Shown in pieces: positions 33,277-41,490 of a DNA stretch of 64,000 nucleotides (positions within the stretch are counted from its first letter, which is position 1; the number at the start of each line of letters is the position of its first letter). Source of the DNA: Halobaculum sp. MBLA0143 (lineage in GTDB: Archaea; Halobacteriota; Halobacteria; Halobacteriales; Haloferacaceae). The stretch covers positions 310,001 to 374,000 of the forward strand of contig NZ_JBGKAC010000001.1 in NCBI RefSeq assembly GCF_041361465.1. Direction: 5' to 3'. The translations under genes and the position numbers were made by a program. The notes under the pieces are model-generated. The model made no database searches, was not told where the DNA came from, and saw nothing but the letters and a program-made list of their open reading frames with translations.

Positions 33277-34491
33277 GTGACAGACGACACTGCGTTCGTG
33301 GGGCTGGACTGCGCGGACTGTGGGCGACGCCACGACCCGGGCACGCACGGGCGGTGTGACTGTGGCGGGGTGTTGTCGCCCGCGTACGACCCCTCGCCGG
33401 CGACCGTAGCACGCGGCGTGGCCGACGCCGCCGCGGCGCCGTTGCCGTTCTCGCGGGGCGAGCGACTCTCCGCGGCGGAGGGGGACACTCCGCTCGTGAC
33501 CGCGGTCCCGTTGGCCGACGAGATGGGGGTGGCGTCGTTGGCGGTGAAAGACGAGGGACGGAACCCGACGGGCACCGTCTACGACCGCGGGATGAGCGTG
33601 GCCGTGACGGCCGCCCGCGAGGCCGGCACGGAGCCGCTGGCGCTCGCGGCCGCGGGCAACGCCGGCCAGTCGGCGGCGGCGTACGCCGGCCGCGCCGGGC
33701 TCCGGTCGTACGCCTTCGTCCCCTCCCGAACCGCCTTCTCCAACAAGGCGATGGTGAACGTCCACGGCGGCGACATGCGAGTCGTCGGCGGCCGGTTCGG
33801 CGACGCCGCGGCCGCCGTCGACGACCAACTCGCGGCGGACTACTACTCGCTGTCGGCGTTCGACACGCCGTACCGCCACGACGGCGCCAAGACCCTGGCG
33901 TACGAGCTCGTCGCCGACTTCGCCCGCGAGCAGACGGACGACCCGTTGGTCGACGGCCCGGCCGTCGAGGCCGCCGCCCCGCTGGCGACGCCCGACGCCG
34001 TCGTCGTCCCGGTCGGGACGGGGGAACTGCTCGTCGGGTTGGAACGCGGGCTCGCGGAACTGGACGACGCCGACCTGTTGGCCTCGCTGCCGACGGTCGT
34101 CGCCGCCCAGCCCGCCGGCTGTGCCCCAGTCGCCACCGCCTGGGAGGCCGACGCCGACGCGACCGAGCCGTGGGAGGGGCCCGACACCATCGTCGGCGAA
34201 CTGGAGATCCCCGACCCCGCCGGCGGCGACCTGGCCCTGTCGGCGCTGTCCGACCTGTCCGGAACGGCCGTCGCCGTCTCCGACGACGACGCGCTGGAGA
34301 GCGCCGTCACCGCCGCCCAGACGACCGTCTTGGAGGTCGGCGGCGCCGGCGGCGTCGCGCTCGCGGCCGCCTGGGAGCTGGCCGACGACGGCGACCTCGC
34401 GGCCGACGACGACGTAGTCGTCGTCAACCCGGACGCCGGCGTGAAGACGCCGGACGTGCTCCGCAGTCACCTGATGGGCCAGGGGGTCTGA
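33277..34491 (+). CDS. Threonine synthase-like PLP enzyme
   Basis: A 404-residue fold-type II PLP protein. It begins with a zinc-ribbon-like segment (CADCGRRHDPGTHGRCDCGG), then GDTPLVTAVPLADEMGVASLAVKDEGRNPTGTVYDRG with the PLP lysine in VKDE, an AAAGNAGQSAAAYAGRAGL loop and a DAVVVPVGTGELLVGLERG strand. The general lay-out is that of haloarchaeal threonine synthase homologues; whether the substrate is O-phosphohomoserine is not certain as residues differ from the canonical enzyme. GTG at 33277 is preferred: a CATATG box lies about 27 nt upstream of it. Confidence 0.82.
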   Translation: MTDDTAFVGLDCADCGRRHDPGTHGRCDCGGVLSPAYDPSPATVARGVADAAAAPLPFSRGERLSAAEGDTPLVTAVPLADEMGVASLAVKDEGRNPTGTVYDRGMSVAVTAAREAGTEPLALAAAGNAGQSAAAYAGRAGLRSYAFVPSRTAFSNKAMVNVHGGDMRVVGGRFGDAAAAVDDQLAADYYSLSAFDTPYRHDGAKTLAYELVADFAREQTDDPLVDGPAVEAAAPLATPDAVVVPVGTGELLVGLERGLAELDDADLLASLPTVVAAQPAGCAPVATAWEADADATEPWEGPDTIVGELEIPDPAGGDLALSALSDLSGTAVAVSDDDALESAVTAAQTTVLEVGGAGGVALAAAWELADDGDLAADDDVVVVNPDAGVKTPDVLRSHLMGQGV

Positions 34492-34498
34492 CCGACGA

Positions 34499-35281
34499 TC
34501 AGCCCCGGAGCCGGCCGCCGTCGACGGGCAGGGCGACCCCGTTGACGAACCCCGCCGGCTCCGACGCCAGGAACGCGACCACCTGGCCGAACGCCGCCGG
34601 GTCGCCGATTCGGTCCATCGGCACGTCCGCGGCCCAGTCGGCCAGCCCCTGGTCGTAGCTGTCGAACTCGCCACGCTCGATGCTGTCCTCGATCAACTCC
34701 TCGATCCGGGCGGTCTCGTGGGCGCCCGGCAGGACCGCGTTGGCGCGGATCGACGGCGCCCACCCTCTGGCGACGGACTTGACGACCCCGACGACGCCCC
34801 GACGGACCGCGTTCGAGAGGATCAGGTTCTCGATCGGCTCGGCGACGCTCGTCGACGTGATCGCCGTCACGGTCCCCTTCGGGCTGTCCTCGAGGTGCTC
34901 GCGGGCGGCCCGCAGCGTCCAGACGACGCTCATCACGAGGGTGTCGTAGGCGCCGTACCAGTCGTCGTCGTCTACGTCGGCGAAGGCGCCCGGCGGGACA
35001 CCCCCGGCGGAGGTGACGACGTGGTCGATCCCGCCGAACCGGTCGGCCGTGGCGTCCACGAGCGCGCGCACCGCCGACGGCTCCGTGAGGTCCGTCTCGA
35101 CGGCCATCGCCTCTCCCGGCGCGTCCGCGAGTTCCGCCTCTGCCGTCTCCAGTCGTTCGGGCGTCCGGCCACAGATCACCACGTTCGTGCCCGCCTCGGC
35201 CAGCGCCGCGGCCGAGGCGAAGCCGAGACCGCTGGAGCTGGCCGTCACCAGTGCCGTATCGCCGTCGACTCCCAGGTCCAT
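34499..35281 (-). CDS. SDR-family oxidoreductase with altered catalytic residues
   Basis: A 260-residue short-chain dehydrogenase fold. The cofactor loop is TASSSGLGFASAAALAE (GxxxGxG modified), with an ICGRTPERL region and the VTSAGGVPPG strand. The catalytic YxxxK is not present: at the aligned place the chain reads NLILSNAVRRG, so Tyr and Lys appear replaced by Leu and Asn. A known 3-oxoacyl-ACP-reductase-like SDR subgroup shows the same loss. A CCTTTTGTC box sits about 27 nt before the ATG. Activity is therefore uncertain. Confidence 0.85.
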   Translation of the reverse strand: MDLGVDGDTALVTASSSGLGFASAAALAEAGTNVVICGRTPERLETAEAELADAPGEAMAVETDLTEPSAVRALVDATADRFGGIDHVVTSAGGVPPGAFADVDDDDWYGAYDTLVMSVVWTLRAAREHLEDSPKGTVTAITSTSVAEPIENLILSNAVRRGVVGVVKSVARGWAPSIRANAVLPGAHETARIEELIEDSIERGEFDSYDQGLADWAADVPMDRIGDPAAFGQVVAFLASEPAGFVNGVALPVDGGRLRG

Positions 35282-35330
35282 GTCCGGGGCGTGGGGCGGC
35301 GAGACAAAAGGCAGTCGGGTGGCGGCAGCC

Positions 35331-35813
35331 TCACCCGGACCGTCGCACCTCGACCCCGCCGTCCTGTCCGACGCTCACGGACAGCGCGACCGTCACCGCT
35401 CGTCCCTGGACGGCGTCGCCGGCGGCGTCGGAGACGAGCTTCATCAGGTCCGGCGCGGTGTACGACACCTTCACCCCGGCGTCGTCACAGGCGTCGTACA
35501 CCCGGTCTGGCACCTCGTACAGGTCCGTCCCGGCGGCGACTTCGACGGTGACGGCGGCCGTCAGCGCCTCCGCGACGGAGACGGTCTCTCTGGCGCGGGC
35601 GACGTTGTCACGGGCGCTGGCCTCCACGCTGGAGACGTTCGCACGCGAGGTGCCCAGCCGGTCGGCGATGGTAGACTGCCGGAGCCCCCGCTCGCGCAGC
35701 GCCAACACCTCTGCCTGGCGACGCGTCAACACGTTCGCGGCGGCGTCGAAGCCGGCACGCTCCAACAGCTCGTCTGCGTCTGGCACCTCACCGCCCCGTT
35801 CGTCGTCGGTCAC
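35331..35813 (-). CDS. Tfx family DNA-binding protein
   Basis: A 160-residue archaeal regulator of the Tfx family. Residues about 25-70 hold the helix-turn-helix NVLTRRQAEVLALRERGLRQSTIADRLGTSRANVSSVE; the rest is the Tfx C-terminal domain (VEVAAGTDLYEVPDRVYDACDDAGVKVSYTAPDLMKLV). In Methanothermobacter, Tfx controls formylmethanofuran dehydrogenase genes; targets here are unknown. GTG at 35813 is used because a CTTTTTGTC box lies about 25 nt upstream; the ATG at 35840 would run over that promoter. Confidence 0.87.
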   Translation of the reverse strand: MTDDERGGEVPDADELLERAGFDAAANVLTRRQAEVLALRERGLRQSTIADRLGTSRANVSSVEASARDNVARARETVSVAEALTAAVTVEVAAGTDLYEVPDRVYDACDDAGVKVSYTAPDLMKLVSDAAGDAVQGRAVTVALSVSVGQDGGVEVRRSG

Positions 35814-35921
35814 GGTCGCCAGTGGGAGACACGGAGACAAAAAGCGTCCGTCGTCGGGAGAGCCCGCCGGCGGGCGACGGAGCCTGGACTGTCCGACCGC
35901 GGCGCCGGACCCCGAGCGGGG

Positions 35922-36377
35922 TCACGCGCCCCAGAAGTTCTCCCGAGAGCCGAGCCGGTCGTCGTCGTCGCCCCGCCCACGATCTCGGTCGTCGTCGCCG
36001 TCACCGTCGTCGGTCGACGCCGTCGGCTCGTCGTCCGCCTCCGGATCGTGCTCCGCCACGACCTCCTTGGCGCGGGCGTGGTTCTGTTTCACCCGGTCGA
36101 TCCGGACGGTGACACGGGCCGGCGGGAGCACGCCGTCGACGAGGACGATGAACCCGTCGTCCGTCTTGCCGACGCCGGCACCGCTCTCGTGGATGTCGTC
36201 TACGTCGAGGGTCACTTCCTCGCCGGGCTTGAGTGGCTGTGACTTCAGGTCGGAGATGGGCATGTCGTAGCTGGCACACCACTCGGCGCCGCCGCGGTCG
36301 CCGTAGTGTGAACACCCCATTCCCTGGATACGCTCGGAGTACCGGGGGCACTCGTCTGCGAGTGGACAGTCCGCCAT
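35922..36377 (-). CDS. TRAM domain protein with N-terminal cysteine cluster
   Basis: A 151-residue protein. Residues 1-35 carry four cysteines (CPLADEC ... GMGC ... EWC) that could bind a metal or cluster. Residues about 50-105 are a TRAM domain (LKPGEEVTLDVDDIHESGAGVGKTDDGFIVLVDGVLPPARVTVRIDRV), an RNA-binding OB fold. The C-terminal 40 residues are highly acidic and arginine/aspartate rich, ending FWGA. Haloarchaea have several TRAM proteins, some proposed as RNA chaperones or translation factors. An ATTAATCG box about 27 nt before the ATG supports the start. Confidence 0.87.
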   Translation of the reverse strand: MADCPLADECPRYSERIQGMGCSHYGDRGGAEWCASYDMPISDLKSQPLKPGEEVTLDVDDIHESGAGVGKTDDGFIVLVDGVLPPARVTVRIDRVKQNHARAKEVVAEHDPEADDEPTASTDDGDGDDDRDRGRGDDDDRLGSRENFWGA

Positions 36378-36557
36378 ACCCTACCGTCTCGCGGGAAGCG
36401 ATTAATCCTTTGCGTCCGACCGCCCGCTGCGGCGACCGCCACCGTGGCACACTGACGAACGAGTCCCGAACTCCTGTCTGCGACGAACTCCTGCGGATAC
36501 GCGAACCGGAGACGGGAACGAAGTGATTTGAAGCCACGAACACGACGAGTCGAAACG

Positions 36558-36887
36558 ATGGGCGAACCGATCGAGACGAGACCGCTCGACCTGGCGTACG
36601 GAGTCGCCGTCTCTGTGGCCGTGTACGCAGACCTGTGGCAGTACGGGACGCCGAGCTACGACCCTCTCACCGGTGGAGTGTACGCGCTCTCCGGTGTCGT
36701 AGCCGGGGTCGCCGTCGGGGCGTACCGAGACACCCTCTCTCCGAGAGTGGAACTGATCCTCCTCGGGTCGTTTACAGTCACGGCCCTCCCGTTACTCCAC
36801 GCCACCTCGTCGGCCGAACTCGGCTTGGCCGTCGTCACTGGGACGTGGACCGCAGTCTTATCTTTCGACCCACGGGTCCTCGGGTAG
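36558..36887 (+). CDS. Small membrane protein, three or four TM
   Basis: A 109-residue protein with hydrophobic stretches at about 13-30, 40-60, 66-84 and 89-104 (LAYGVAVSVAVYADLW, VYALSGVVAGVAVGAY, VELILLGSFTVTALPLL, LGLAVVTGTWTAVLSF). No family recognised. The ATG at 36558 is preceded by TGATTTGAA about 27 nt upstream. It is divergent from the TRAM gene and followed by another small membrane gene. Confidence 0.68.
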   Translation: MGEPIETRPLDLAYGVAVSVAVYADLWQYGTPSYDPLTGGVYALSGVVAGVAVGAYRDTLSPRVELILLGSFTVTALPLLHATSSAELGLAVVTGTWTAVLSFDPRVLG

Positions 36888-36947
36888 ATCGCCGTCCGGC
36901 GCACAGACAGCAGAAACGATATACCGGTCGCTCACGGCGTAGCAGAC

Positions 36948-37109
36948 ATGGGACTCGTCGACGACGTGATCGACCTCCTCACCGCCGATCTGTCGCTGAC
37001 ACTGATCCTCGCCGGGTTGTTGCTGTTGGTGTTCGGCGGTTACTTCTTCCTCCGTCGACTGTTCGTGAAGTCCGTCCAAGGCTACCGCGACGGGAAGGGT
37101 GGGAGGTAA
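36948..37109 (+). CDS. Single-TM microprotein
   Basis: A 53-residue protein: a short N-terminal amphipathic helix (LVDDVIDLLTADL), one membrane span (SLTLILAGLLLLVFGGYFFL, residues 16-35) and a basic tail RRLFVKSVQGYRDGKGGR, predicting N-out/C-in. A GATATACC box at 36918-36925 lies about 26 nt before the ATG. It is too short for usual gene callers. It precedes the phosphate transporter gene by 47 bases; a link is possible but unproven. Confidence 0.65.
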   Translation: MGLVDDVIDLLTADLSLTLILAGLLLLVFGGYFFLRRLFVKSVQGYRDGKGGR

Positions 37110-37156
37110 CACGCCGCAGTAGACACGCACTTGTGCCCGGGCGACGAGCGTCGGGT

Positions 37157-38335
37157 ATGGTATCCGCGGAGACGCTGGGACTGTTCGTGATCGCCAGCGT
37201 CGCGTCGTTGTTCATGGCCTGGGCCATCGGCGCCGGCTCCTCCGGCTCTACCCCGTTCGCGCCCGCGGTCGGGGCCAACGCAATCGGCGTGATGCGGGCC
37301 GGGCTCGTCGTCGGCTTCCTCGGGTTCCTCGGGGCGGTGCTCCAGGGGGCGAACGTCACGGAGGCGGTCGGCACCTCGCTGATCGACGGCGTGACGATCA
37401 CGGCGACGGCGGCCATCGTCGGGCTGTTGACGGCGGCGATCCTGGTCGCCGTCGGCGTGTTCGCCGGCTACCCCATCGCCACCGCGTTCACCGTCACCGG
37501 CGCGGTCGTCGGGGTCGGACTCGCCTTGGGCGGTGCCCCCGCCTGGTCGAAGTACACGGAGATCGCCACGCTGTGGGTGACGGTGCCGTTCGTCGGCGGC
37601 TTCGCGGCCTACGCCACCGCCCGGGTGCTCCGCTCGGATCGAGTCCCAGAGACCGTTGCCGTCCCTCTGCTCGGTGCGCTCGTCGGCGCGATTCTGGCGA
37701 ACGTCGGCTTCACTCCCATCGGCCCGCCGGGTGAGCAGGCGTCCGTCGCAGCCGTCCTCGGGTCCGTGATCGGCGGCGGCGTCGGCAGTCTCCTGGTGAC
37801 GCTCGTCTCCGCCGCGCTGGCCGGCGGACTACTCCGAGTCGACCTGGCCCGCGACGAGACCGGCGGCCAGCGCCGATTTCTGTTGGCGCTCGGCGGGCTC
37901 GTCGCCTTCTCCGCGGGCGGTTCGCAGGTCGGACTCGCGATCGGCCCGCTCGTCCCGTTGCTGGGCGACGGGATCGACCTCCCGGTGATCGCACTCCTGG
38001 CCGGCGGCGGCTTCGGGCTGCTCGCCGGCTCCTGGACCGGCGCGCCACGGATGATCAAGGCGCTCGCACAGGACTACTCCAGTCTGGGGCCACGACGGTC
38101 CATCGCCGCTCTGATCCCGTCGTTCGCCATCGCACAGACGGCCGTCGCGTTCGGGATTCCGGTGTCGTTCAACGAGATTGTCGTCTCCGCCATCGTCGGC
38201 TCCGGCTACGCCGCCGGCGGGAGCGGCGTCTCCCGACGGAAGATGGTGTACACCGTACTGGCGTGGGTGGGATCGCTCGTACTCGCGTTGGGTGTCGGCT
38301 ACGGCGCGTTCACCGTCGTCGACACGCTCGTCTAG
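37157..38335 (+). CDS. Inorganic phosphate transporter, PiT family
   Basis: A 392-residue integral membrane protein of the PiT family (phosphate with cation). It has the duplicated signature: SLFMAWAIGAGSSGSTPFAPAVGANAIG in the N-terminal half (GANA motif) and SFNEIVVSAIVGSGYAAGGSGVSRRKM in the C-terminal half, with about ten membrane spans in two bundles. The second GANDxANS-type motif is rewritten relative to bacterial PitA. No PhoU gene is adjacent. It ends with a 4-nt overlap of stop codons with the CorC-type gene (sequence CTAG). Confidence 0.9.
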   Translation: MVSAETLGLFVIASVASLFMAWAIGAGSSGSTPFAPAVGANAIGVMRAGLVVGFLGFLGAVLQGANVTEAVGTSLIDGVTITATAAIVGLLTAAILVAVGVFAGYPIATAFTVTGAVVGVGLALGGAPAWSKYTEIATLWVTVPFVGGFAAYATARVLRSDRVPETVAVPLLGALVGAILANVGFTPIGPPGEQASVAAVLGSVIGGGVGSLLVTLVSAALAGGLLRVDLARDETGGQRRFLLALGGLVAFSAGGSQVGLAIGPLVPLLGDGIDLPVIALLAGGGFGLLAGSWTGAPRMIKALAQDYSSLGPRRSIAALIPSFAIAQTAVAFGIPVSFNEIVVSAIVGSGYAAGGSGVSRRKMVYTVLAWVGSLVLALGVGYGAFTVVDTLV

Positions 38336-39711
38336 CTCTCGGCCTCGACGCCGGTGTCGTCGTCGACGGCCGTCTCGTCGTAGCCGTCCGTGATCGACAC
38401 CCGTGCTCGGGTGATCCGGGTGTTGTCGACCCCTTCGATCCGGATGTCCACCCCGTTGAAGCTGATCTCTTCACCCTCCTCCACGAGCCGTCCGGCGCGG
38501 TTGAACACGAAGCCGGCCAGGGTCTCGAACTCCTCTCCCTCCGGAAGTTCGATCCCCAACACCTCGTTCACCTCGTCGATGTTCACCTCGCCGCGCACGA
38601 GAACGGTGTCGTCGTCGACGAACTCGAACGGCTCGTCTTCGTCACCCTCCAGGATCTCCCCGACGATCTCCTCGGCCATGTCTTCGAGGGTGATGAGCCC
38701 CTCCGTCGTCCCGAACTCGTCGATCACGACCACCATCTGGACGCGCGACTCCTGCATCTCCTCCAGGAGGTCGTCGACGTTCTTCGACTCTGGGACGTGG
38801 AGCGTCGGCTTCACGACGTCGTCAAGTGCCGGGTTCGCCTCTCCGTAGTAACGCTCCCGGACCAGGTCTCGGATGTTGACGACGCCGATGATGTTGTCCA
38901 GTGTGCCCTCGTACACCGGAACCCGTTCGTGGTCCGCCTGGACACACGTCTCGATCGCCTCGTCGACGGTCGCCTCCTTCGAGACGGCGTGGACGTCCAG
39001 CCGGGGGGTCATCACTTCCTTGGCGATGGTGCTGTTGAACCGGAAGATCCGTTCCAGCATCTCGCGTTCCTCCTCGTCGATCACACCCTCCCGTTCACCC
39101 GTCTGGATCATGTCCTGGATCTCGTCGCGGGTGACGTAGGAGCTCTCGATGGCGGAACGACCGCCGGTGATCTGGTTGACGACCCGCGTGAGGTAGTCGA
39201 AGGTGACGATCAACGGGTAGAGGACGTACTCGGACAGCTTCAGCGGCCTGGCGATCCGCAGCGCCCACGACTCCGTGTTCTCCACGGCGTAGCTCTTCGG
39301 CGCCGACTCACCGAACAGGAGCACGAGCGCCGTGATCCCGAACGTCGCCGCCAACACCGCCTGCCCCTGGCTCATGAACCGGGCGAACAGGCCGGTGGCG
39401 ATAGACGACATCGCGATGTTGACGATGTTGTTCCCGACCAGGATCGTCACGAGCAGCCGGTGCGGGTCCTCTTTCAGCTGCTTGACCACGTTGGCGCCGG
39501 TCCGACCGTTCTCCACGAGCGCGTCGACGCGGTGGCTCGGGAGCGAGAACATGGCGATCTCCGAGGAGGAGAAGAACGCCGACAGCCCGATCAGGAGCAG
39601 GATCGAGAACGCTCCGGCGACGGTGACCGTGGTGTCGTTGATCGGGAGCGTGTCGACTACTCCCCCCAACTGGAGGGTGAACGAGACAGCGAACGCCGAC
39701 GACAAGTCCAT
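38332..39711 (-). CDS. CNNM/CorC-type transporter protein (DUF21-CBS-CorC_HlyC)
   Basis: A 459-residue membrane protein. Residues about 20-205 are the DUF21/CNNM transmembrane domain (GLSAFFSSSEIAMFSLPSHRVDAL, ILVGNNIVNIAMSS, TLVLLFGESAPKSYAVEN). Residues 220-345 hold two CBS domains (FRFNSTIAKEVMTPRLDVHAV, IVVIDEFGTTEGLITLEDMAEE) and the C-terminal 80 residues are the CorC_HlyC domain (DDDTVLVRGEVNIDEVNEVLG). Family members handle Mg2+ and other divalent cations. CCTTAACC at about 27 nt before the ATG supports this start. Confidence 0.9.
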   Translation of the reverse strand: MDLSSAFAVSFTLQLGGVVDTLPINDTTVTVAGAFSILLLIGLSAFFSSSEIAMFSLPSHRVDALVENGRTGANVVKQLKEDPHRLLVTILVGNNIVNIAMSSIATGLFARFMSQGQAVLAATFGITALVLLFGESAPKSYAVENTESWALRIARPLKLSEYVLYPLIVTFDYLTRVVNQITGGRSAIESSYVTRDEIQDMIQTGEREGVIDEEEREMLERIFRFNSTIAKEVMTPRLDVHAVSKEATVDEAIETCVQADHERVPVYEGTLDNIIGVVNIRDLVRERYYGEANPALDDVVKPTLHVPESKNVDDLLEEMQESRVQMVVVIDEFGTTEGLITLEDMAEEIVGEILEGDEDEPFEFVDDDTVLVRGEVNIDEVNEVLGIELPEGEEFETLAGFVFNRAGRLVEEGEEISFNGVDIRIEGVDNTRITRARVSITDGYDETAVDDDTGVEAES

Positions 39712-39841
39712 ACGACTGTCTGGTTTGCCGTCACCCCGGTTAAGGATTTCCTCTCCTCGACGGCCGTCCCGGCTCCAGGCGGCCGTCTCGCGGCGTGCCG
39801 CGGGCGAAGACGTTACGCCTGCGCCCGCCGTACGGAGGGTG

Positions 39842-40105
39842 ATGCCAGCCGACGACCAGATCACCCTGTACCGACTCCAGGCGTGCCCGTTCTGTGAGCG
39901 TGTCGTCCGTGCGTTGGACGAACACGGGGTCGCCTACGAGTCGCGGTTCGTCGAACCGATGCACTCCGAGCGCGACGCCGTCGCCCGTCTGACCGGCAAG
40001 CGGACCGTCCCGGCGATCGTCGACCCGACGACCGGCGTGACGATGTCGGAGTCCGCCAACATCGTCGACTACGTCGAGGCGACGTACGACGACGGGGGTG
40101 CGTGA
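39842..40105 (+). CDS. Glutaredoxin-like thiol protein
   Basis: An 87-residue thioredoxin-fold protein with the CPFC active site (YRLQACPFCERVVRALDEHG, residues 10-29), a TVPAIVDPTTG cis-proline loop and SESANIVDYVEATY, the GST-N/glutaredoxin C-terminal helix. It would act as a dithiol reductase or glutaredoxin for small thiols; haloarchaea use gamma-glutamylcysteine. It overlaps the following redoxin gene by 4 nt, so the two are made as a unit. Confidence 0.9.
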   Translation: MPADDQITLYRLQACPFCERVVRALDEHGVAYESRFVEPMHSERDAVARLTGKRTVPAIVDPTTGVTMSESANIVDYVEATYDDGGA

Positions 40106-40614
40106 CCGTGGTGGAGTTCGACGTGGTCGACCTCCCGACGACGGACCACCCGACGGTCGGCGACGAGGCGCCCGACTTCACCCGCCCGCTCGTGAACGAA
40201 GAGTACTGGGCGGACGCCAGCCTCTCGGAACTGGCCGCCGACGGCCCGGTCGCGCTCGTGTTCTACACCATGGACGGCGCCTTCCCGGCGACGTACATGT
40301 GGAACGAGATCCGCGACCGGGAGTGGGGCGACCGCGTCGAGGTGGTCGGCGTCTCCGTCTCCACTCCGTACGCCCACAGCCGACTGATCGAGGAACGCGG
40401 GATGGACTACCGACTGTTCTCCGACCCGACCGCCGAGCTCGCGGACACGTACGGCGTCGCCCACGAGCTCGACGGGATGACCGGCGTCACGGAACACCGA
40501 CCGGCGGTGTTCCTGATCGACGAGGACCGCACCGTCCAGTACGCCTGGGTCGCCGGCGAGTGGCCGGAGTTCCCGGACTACGACGAGGTAGAGGCCGCGG
40601 TCGCCGAGCTGTGA
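40102..40614 (+). CDS. Cysteine-free peroxiredoxin-fold protein
   Basis: A 170-residue AhpC/TSA-fold protein: DEAPDFTRPLVNEEYW, LSELAADGPVALVFYTMDGAFPATYMWNEIRD, VVGVSVSTPYAHSRLIEE, YGVAHELDGMTGVTEHRPAVFLIDEDRTVQYAW. In true peroxiredoxins the first helix starts with TFVCPTE; here the aligned place reads YTMDGAFPA and the whole protein contains no cysteine at all. Peroxidase chemistry is therefore not possible by the usual route. It overlaps the glutaredoxin gene by 4 nt, so a joint role is likely; it might be a binding or chaperone subunit. Confidence 0.83.
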   Translation: MTVVEFDVVDLPTTDHPTVGDEAPDFTRPLVNEEYWADASLSELAADGPVALVFYTMDGAFPATYMWNEIRDREWGDRVEVVGVSVSTPYAHSRLIEERGMDYRLFSDPTAELADTYGVAHELDGMTGVTEHRPAVFLIDEDRTVQYAWVAGEWPEFPDYDEVEAAVAEL

Positions 40615-40649
40615 CCTGTCGGGAGAACGGAAGATGATCCCGGCCTGAG

Positions 40650-40675
40650 AAAATTTTAAGAACTATCGGGATAGT
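40650..40675 (+). promoter_or_regulatory. Promoter with palindrome before the M23 peptidase gene
   Basis: AAAATTTTAAG at 40650-40660 is the TATA-like element. Right after it is the perfect palindrome ACTATC-GG-GATAGT (40662-40675), located between the TATA box and the predicted transcription start near 40682. An operator at this place would block the transcription machinery. The region is AT-richer than the surroundings. Confidence 0.5.
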
Positions 40676-40689
40676 CCCGTGTCTGGGGA

Positions 40690-41436
40690 ATGAATCTCAG
40701 CTCGACACGACGGACGTTCCTGAAGACGGCGGCGACGACGGCGGCCGTCGGCGCGGGAACGGCCGGGGCGGCGACGGCGGCGAAGAGCTACGACTACCTC
40801 GACCCGGTGTTCACCACGGCCGACCTCAGCGTCCGCGAGGGCCCGGGGACGAGCTACGCGCGGAAGGCGGTCGCGGACGAGCGGACCGGCGGTCGGGTGT
40901 ACGAGGGGCCGGAGTCGGCAGACGGCTACAACTGGTGGCGAGTCGACTTCTCCGGCGACGCCGACAACGGCCCGGTGACGGGCTGGGTGGCCGAGAACTG
41001 GCTGTCGGCGGCCGACTTCGCGTGCCCGATGACGGGGACGGTGACGGACACCTACTGGGCCTGCCGGCCGTTGGACGGCTGCACCCGCTACCACCGCGCC
41101 GTCGACATCGCCAACGGCGGCGGCACTCCGATCACGGCCGCGGCCGGCGGCACCGCCGAACACCGCTACGACGACGGGGGGTACGGCAACTGGCTGCTGA
41201 TCTACCACGGCAACGGCTGGAAGACCGGCTACGGTCACCTCCAGTCGTTCGCCGTCGCGGACGGCGGGACCGTCTCCCGGGGCGAGACGGTGGCGTACGA
41301 GGGGTCGACCGGTTCCGGCTCCGGCCCACACCTGGACTTCCAGGTGTGGGACCCGAACTGGTCGAAACGCCGTTGTTACTACGACGACGGGGAGTCCGTC
41401 GTCGAAGGGACCGGCGTCCCGCGGGCGTTCTTCTGA
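40690..41436 (+). CDS. Secreted SH3b / M23 peptidase-like protein (Tat)
   Basis: A 248-residue exported protein. Residues 6-32 form a Tat signal (TRRTFLKTAATTAAVGAGTAG). Residues about 40-105 are an SH3b-like domain (DLSVREGPGTSYARKAVAD, GYNWWRVDF, TGWVAENWL). Residues 110-240 are an M23/LytM-like metallopeptidase fold: YHRAVDIANGGGTPI with the zinc His and Asp, and GYGHLQ. The last zinc motif HxH reads PHLDFQVW, with Asp in place of the second His. Archaea lack peptidoglycan, so the target is unclear. Confidence 0.85.
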   Translation: MNLSSTRRTFLKTAATTAAVGAGTAGAATAAKSYDYLDPVFTTADLSVREGPGTSYARKAVADERTGGRVYEGPESADGYNWWRVDFSGDADNGPVTGWVAENWLSAADFACPMTGTVTDTYWACRPLDGCTRYHRAVDIANGGGTPITAAAGGTAEHRYDDGGYGNWLLIYHGNGWKTGYGHLQSFAVADGGTVSRGETVAYEGSTGSGSGPHLDFQVWDPNWSKRRCYYDDGESVVEGTGVPRAFF

Positions 41437-41490
41437 GCCGGGGCACCGTGGCCCGTCACACACTTGTCGCCGGCCCGTCGAGGCCCGGGC

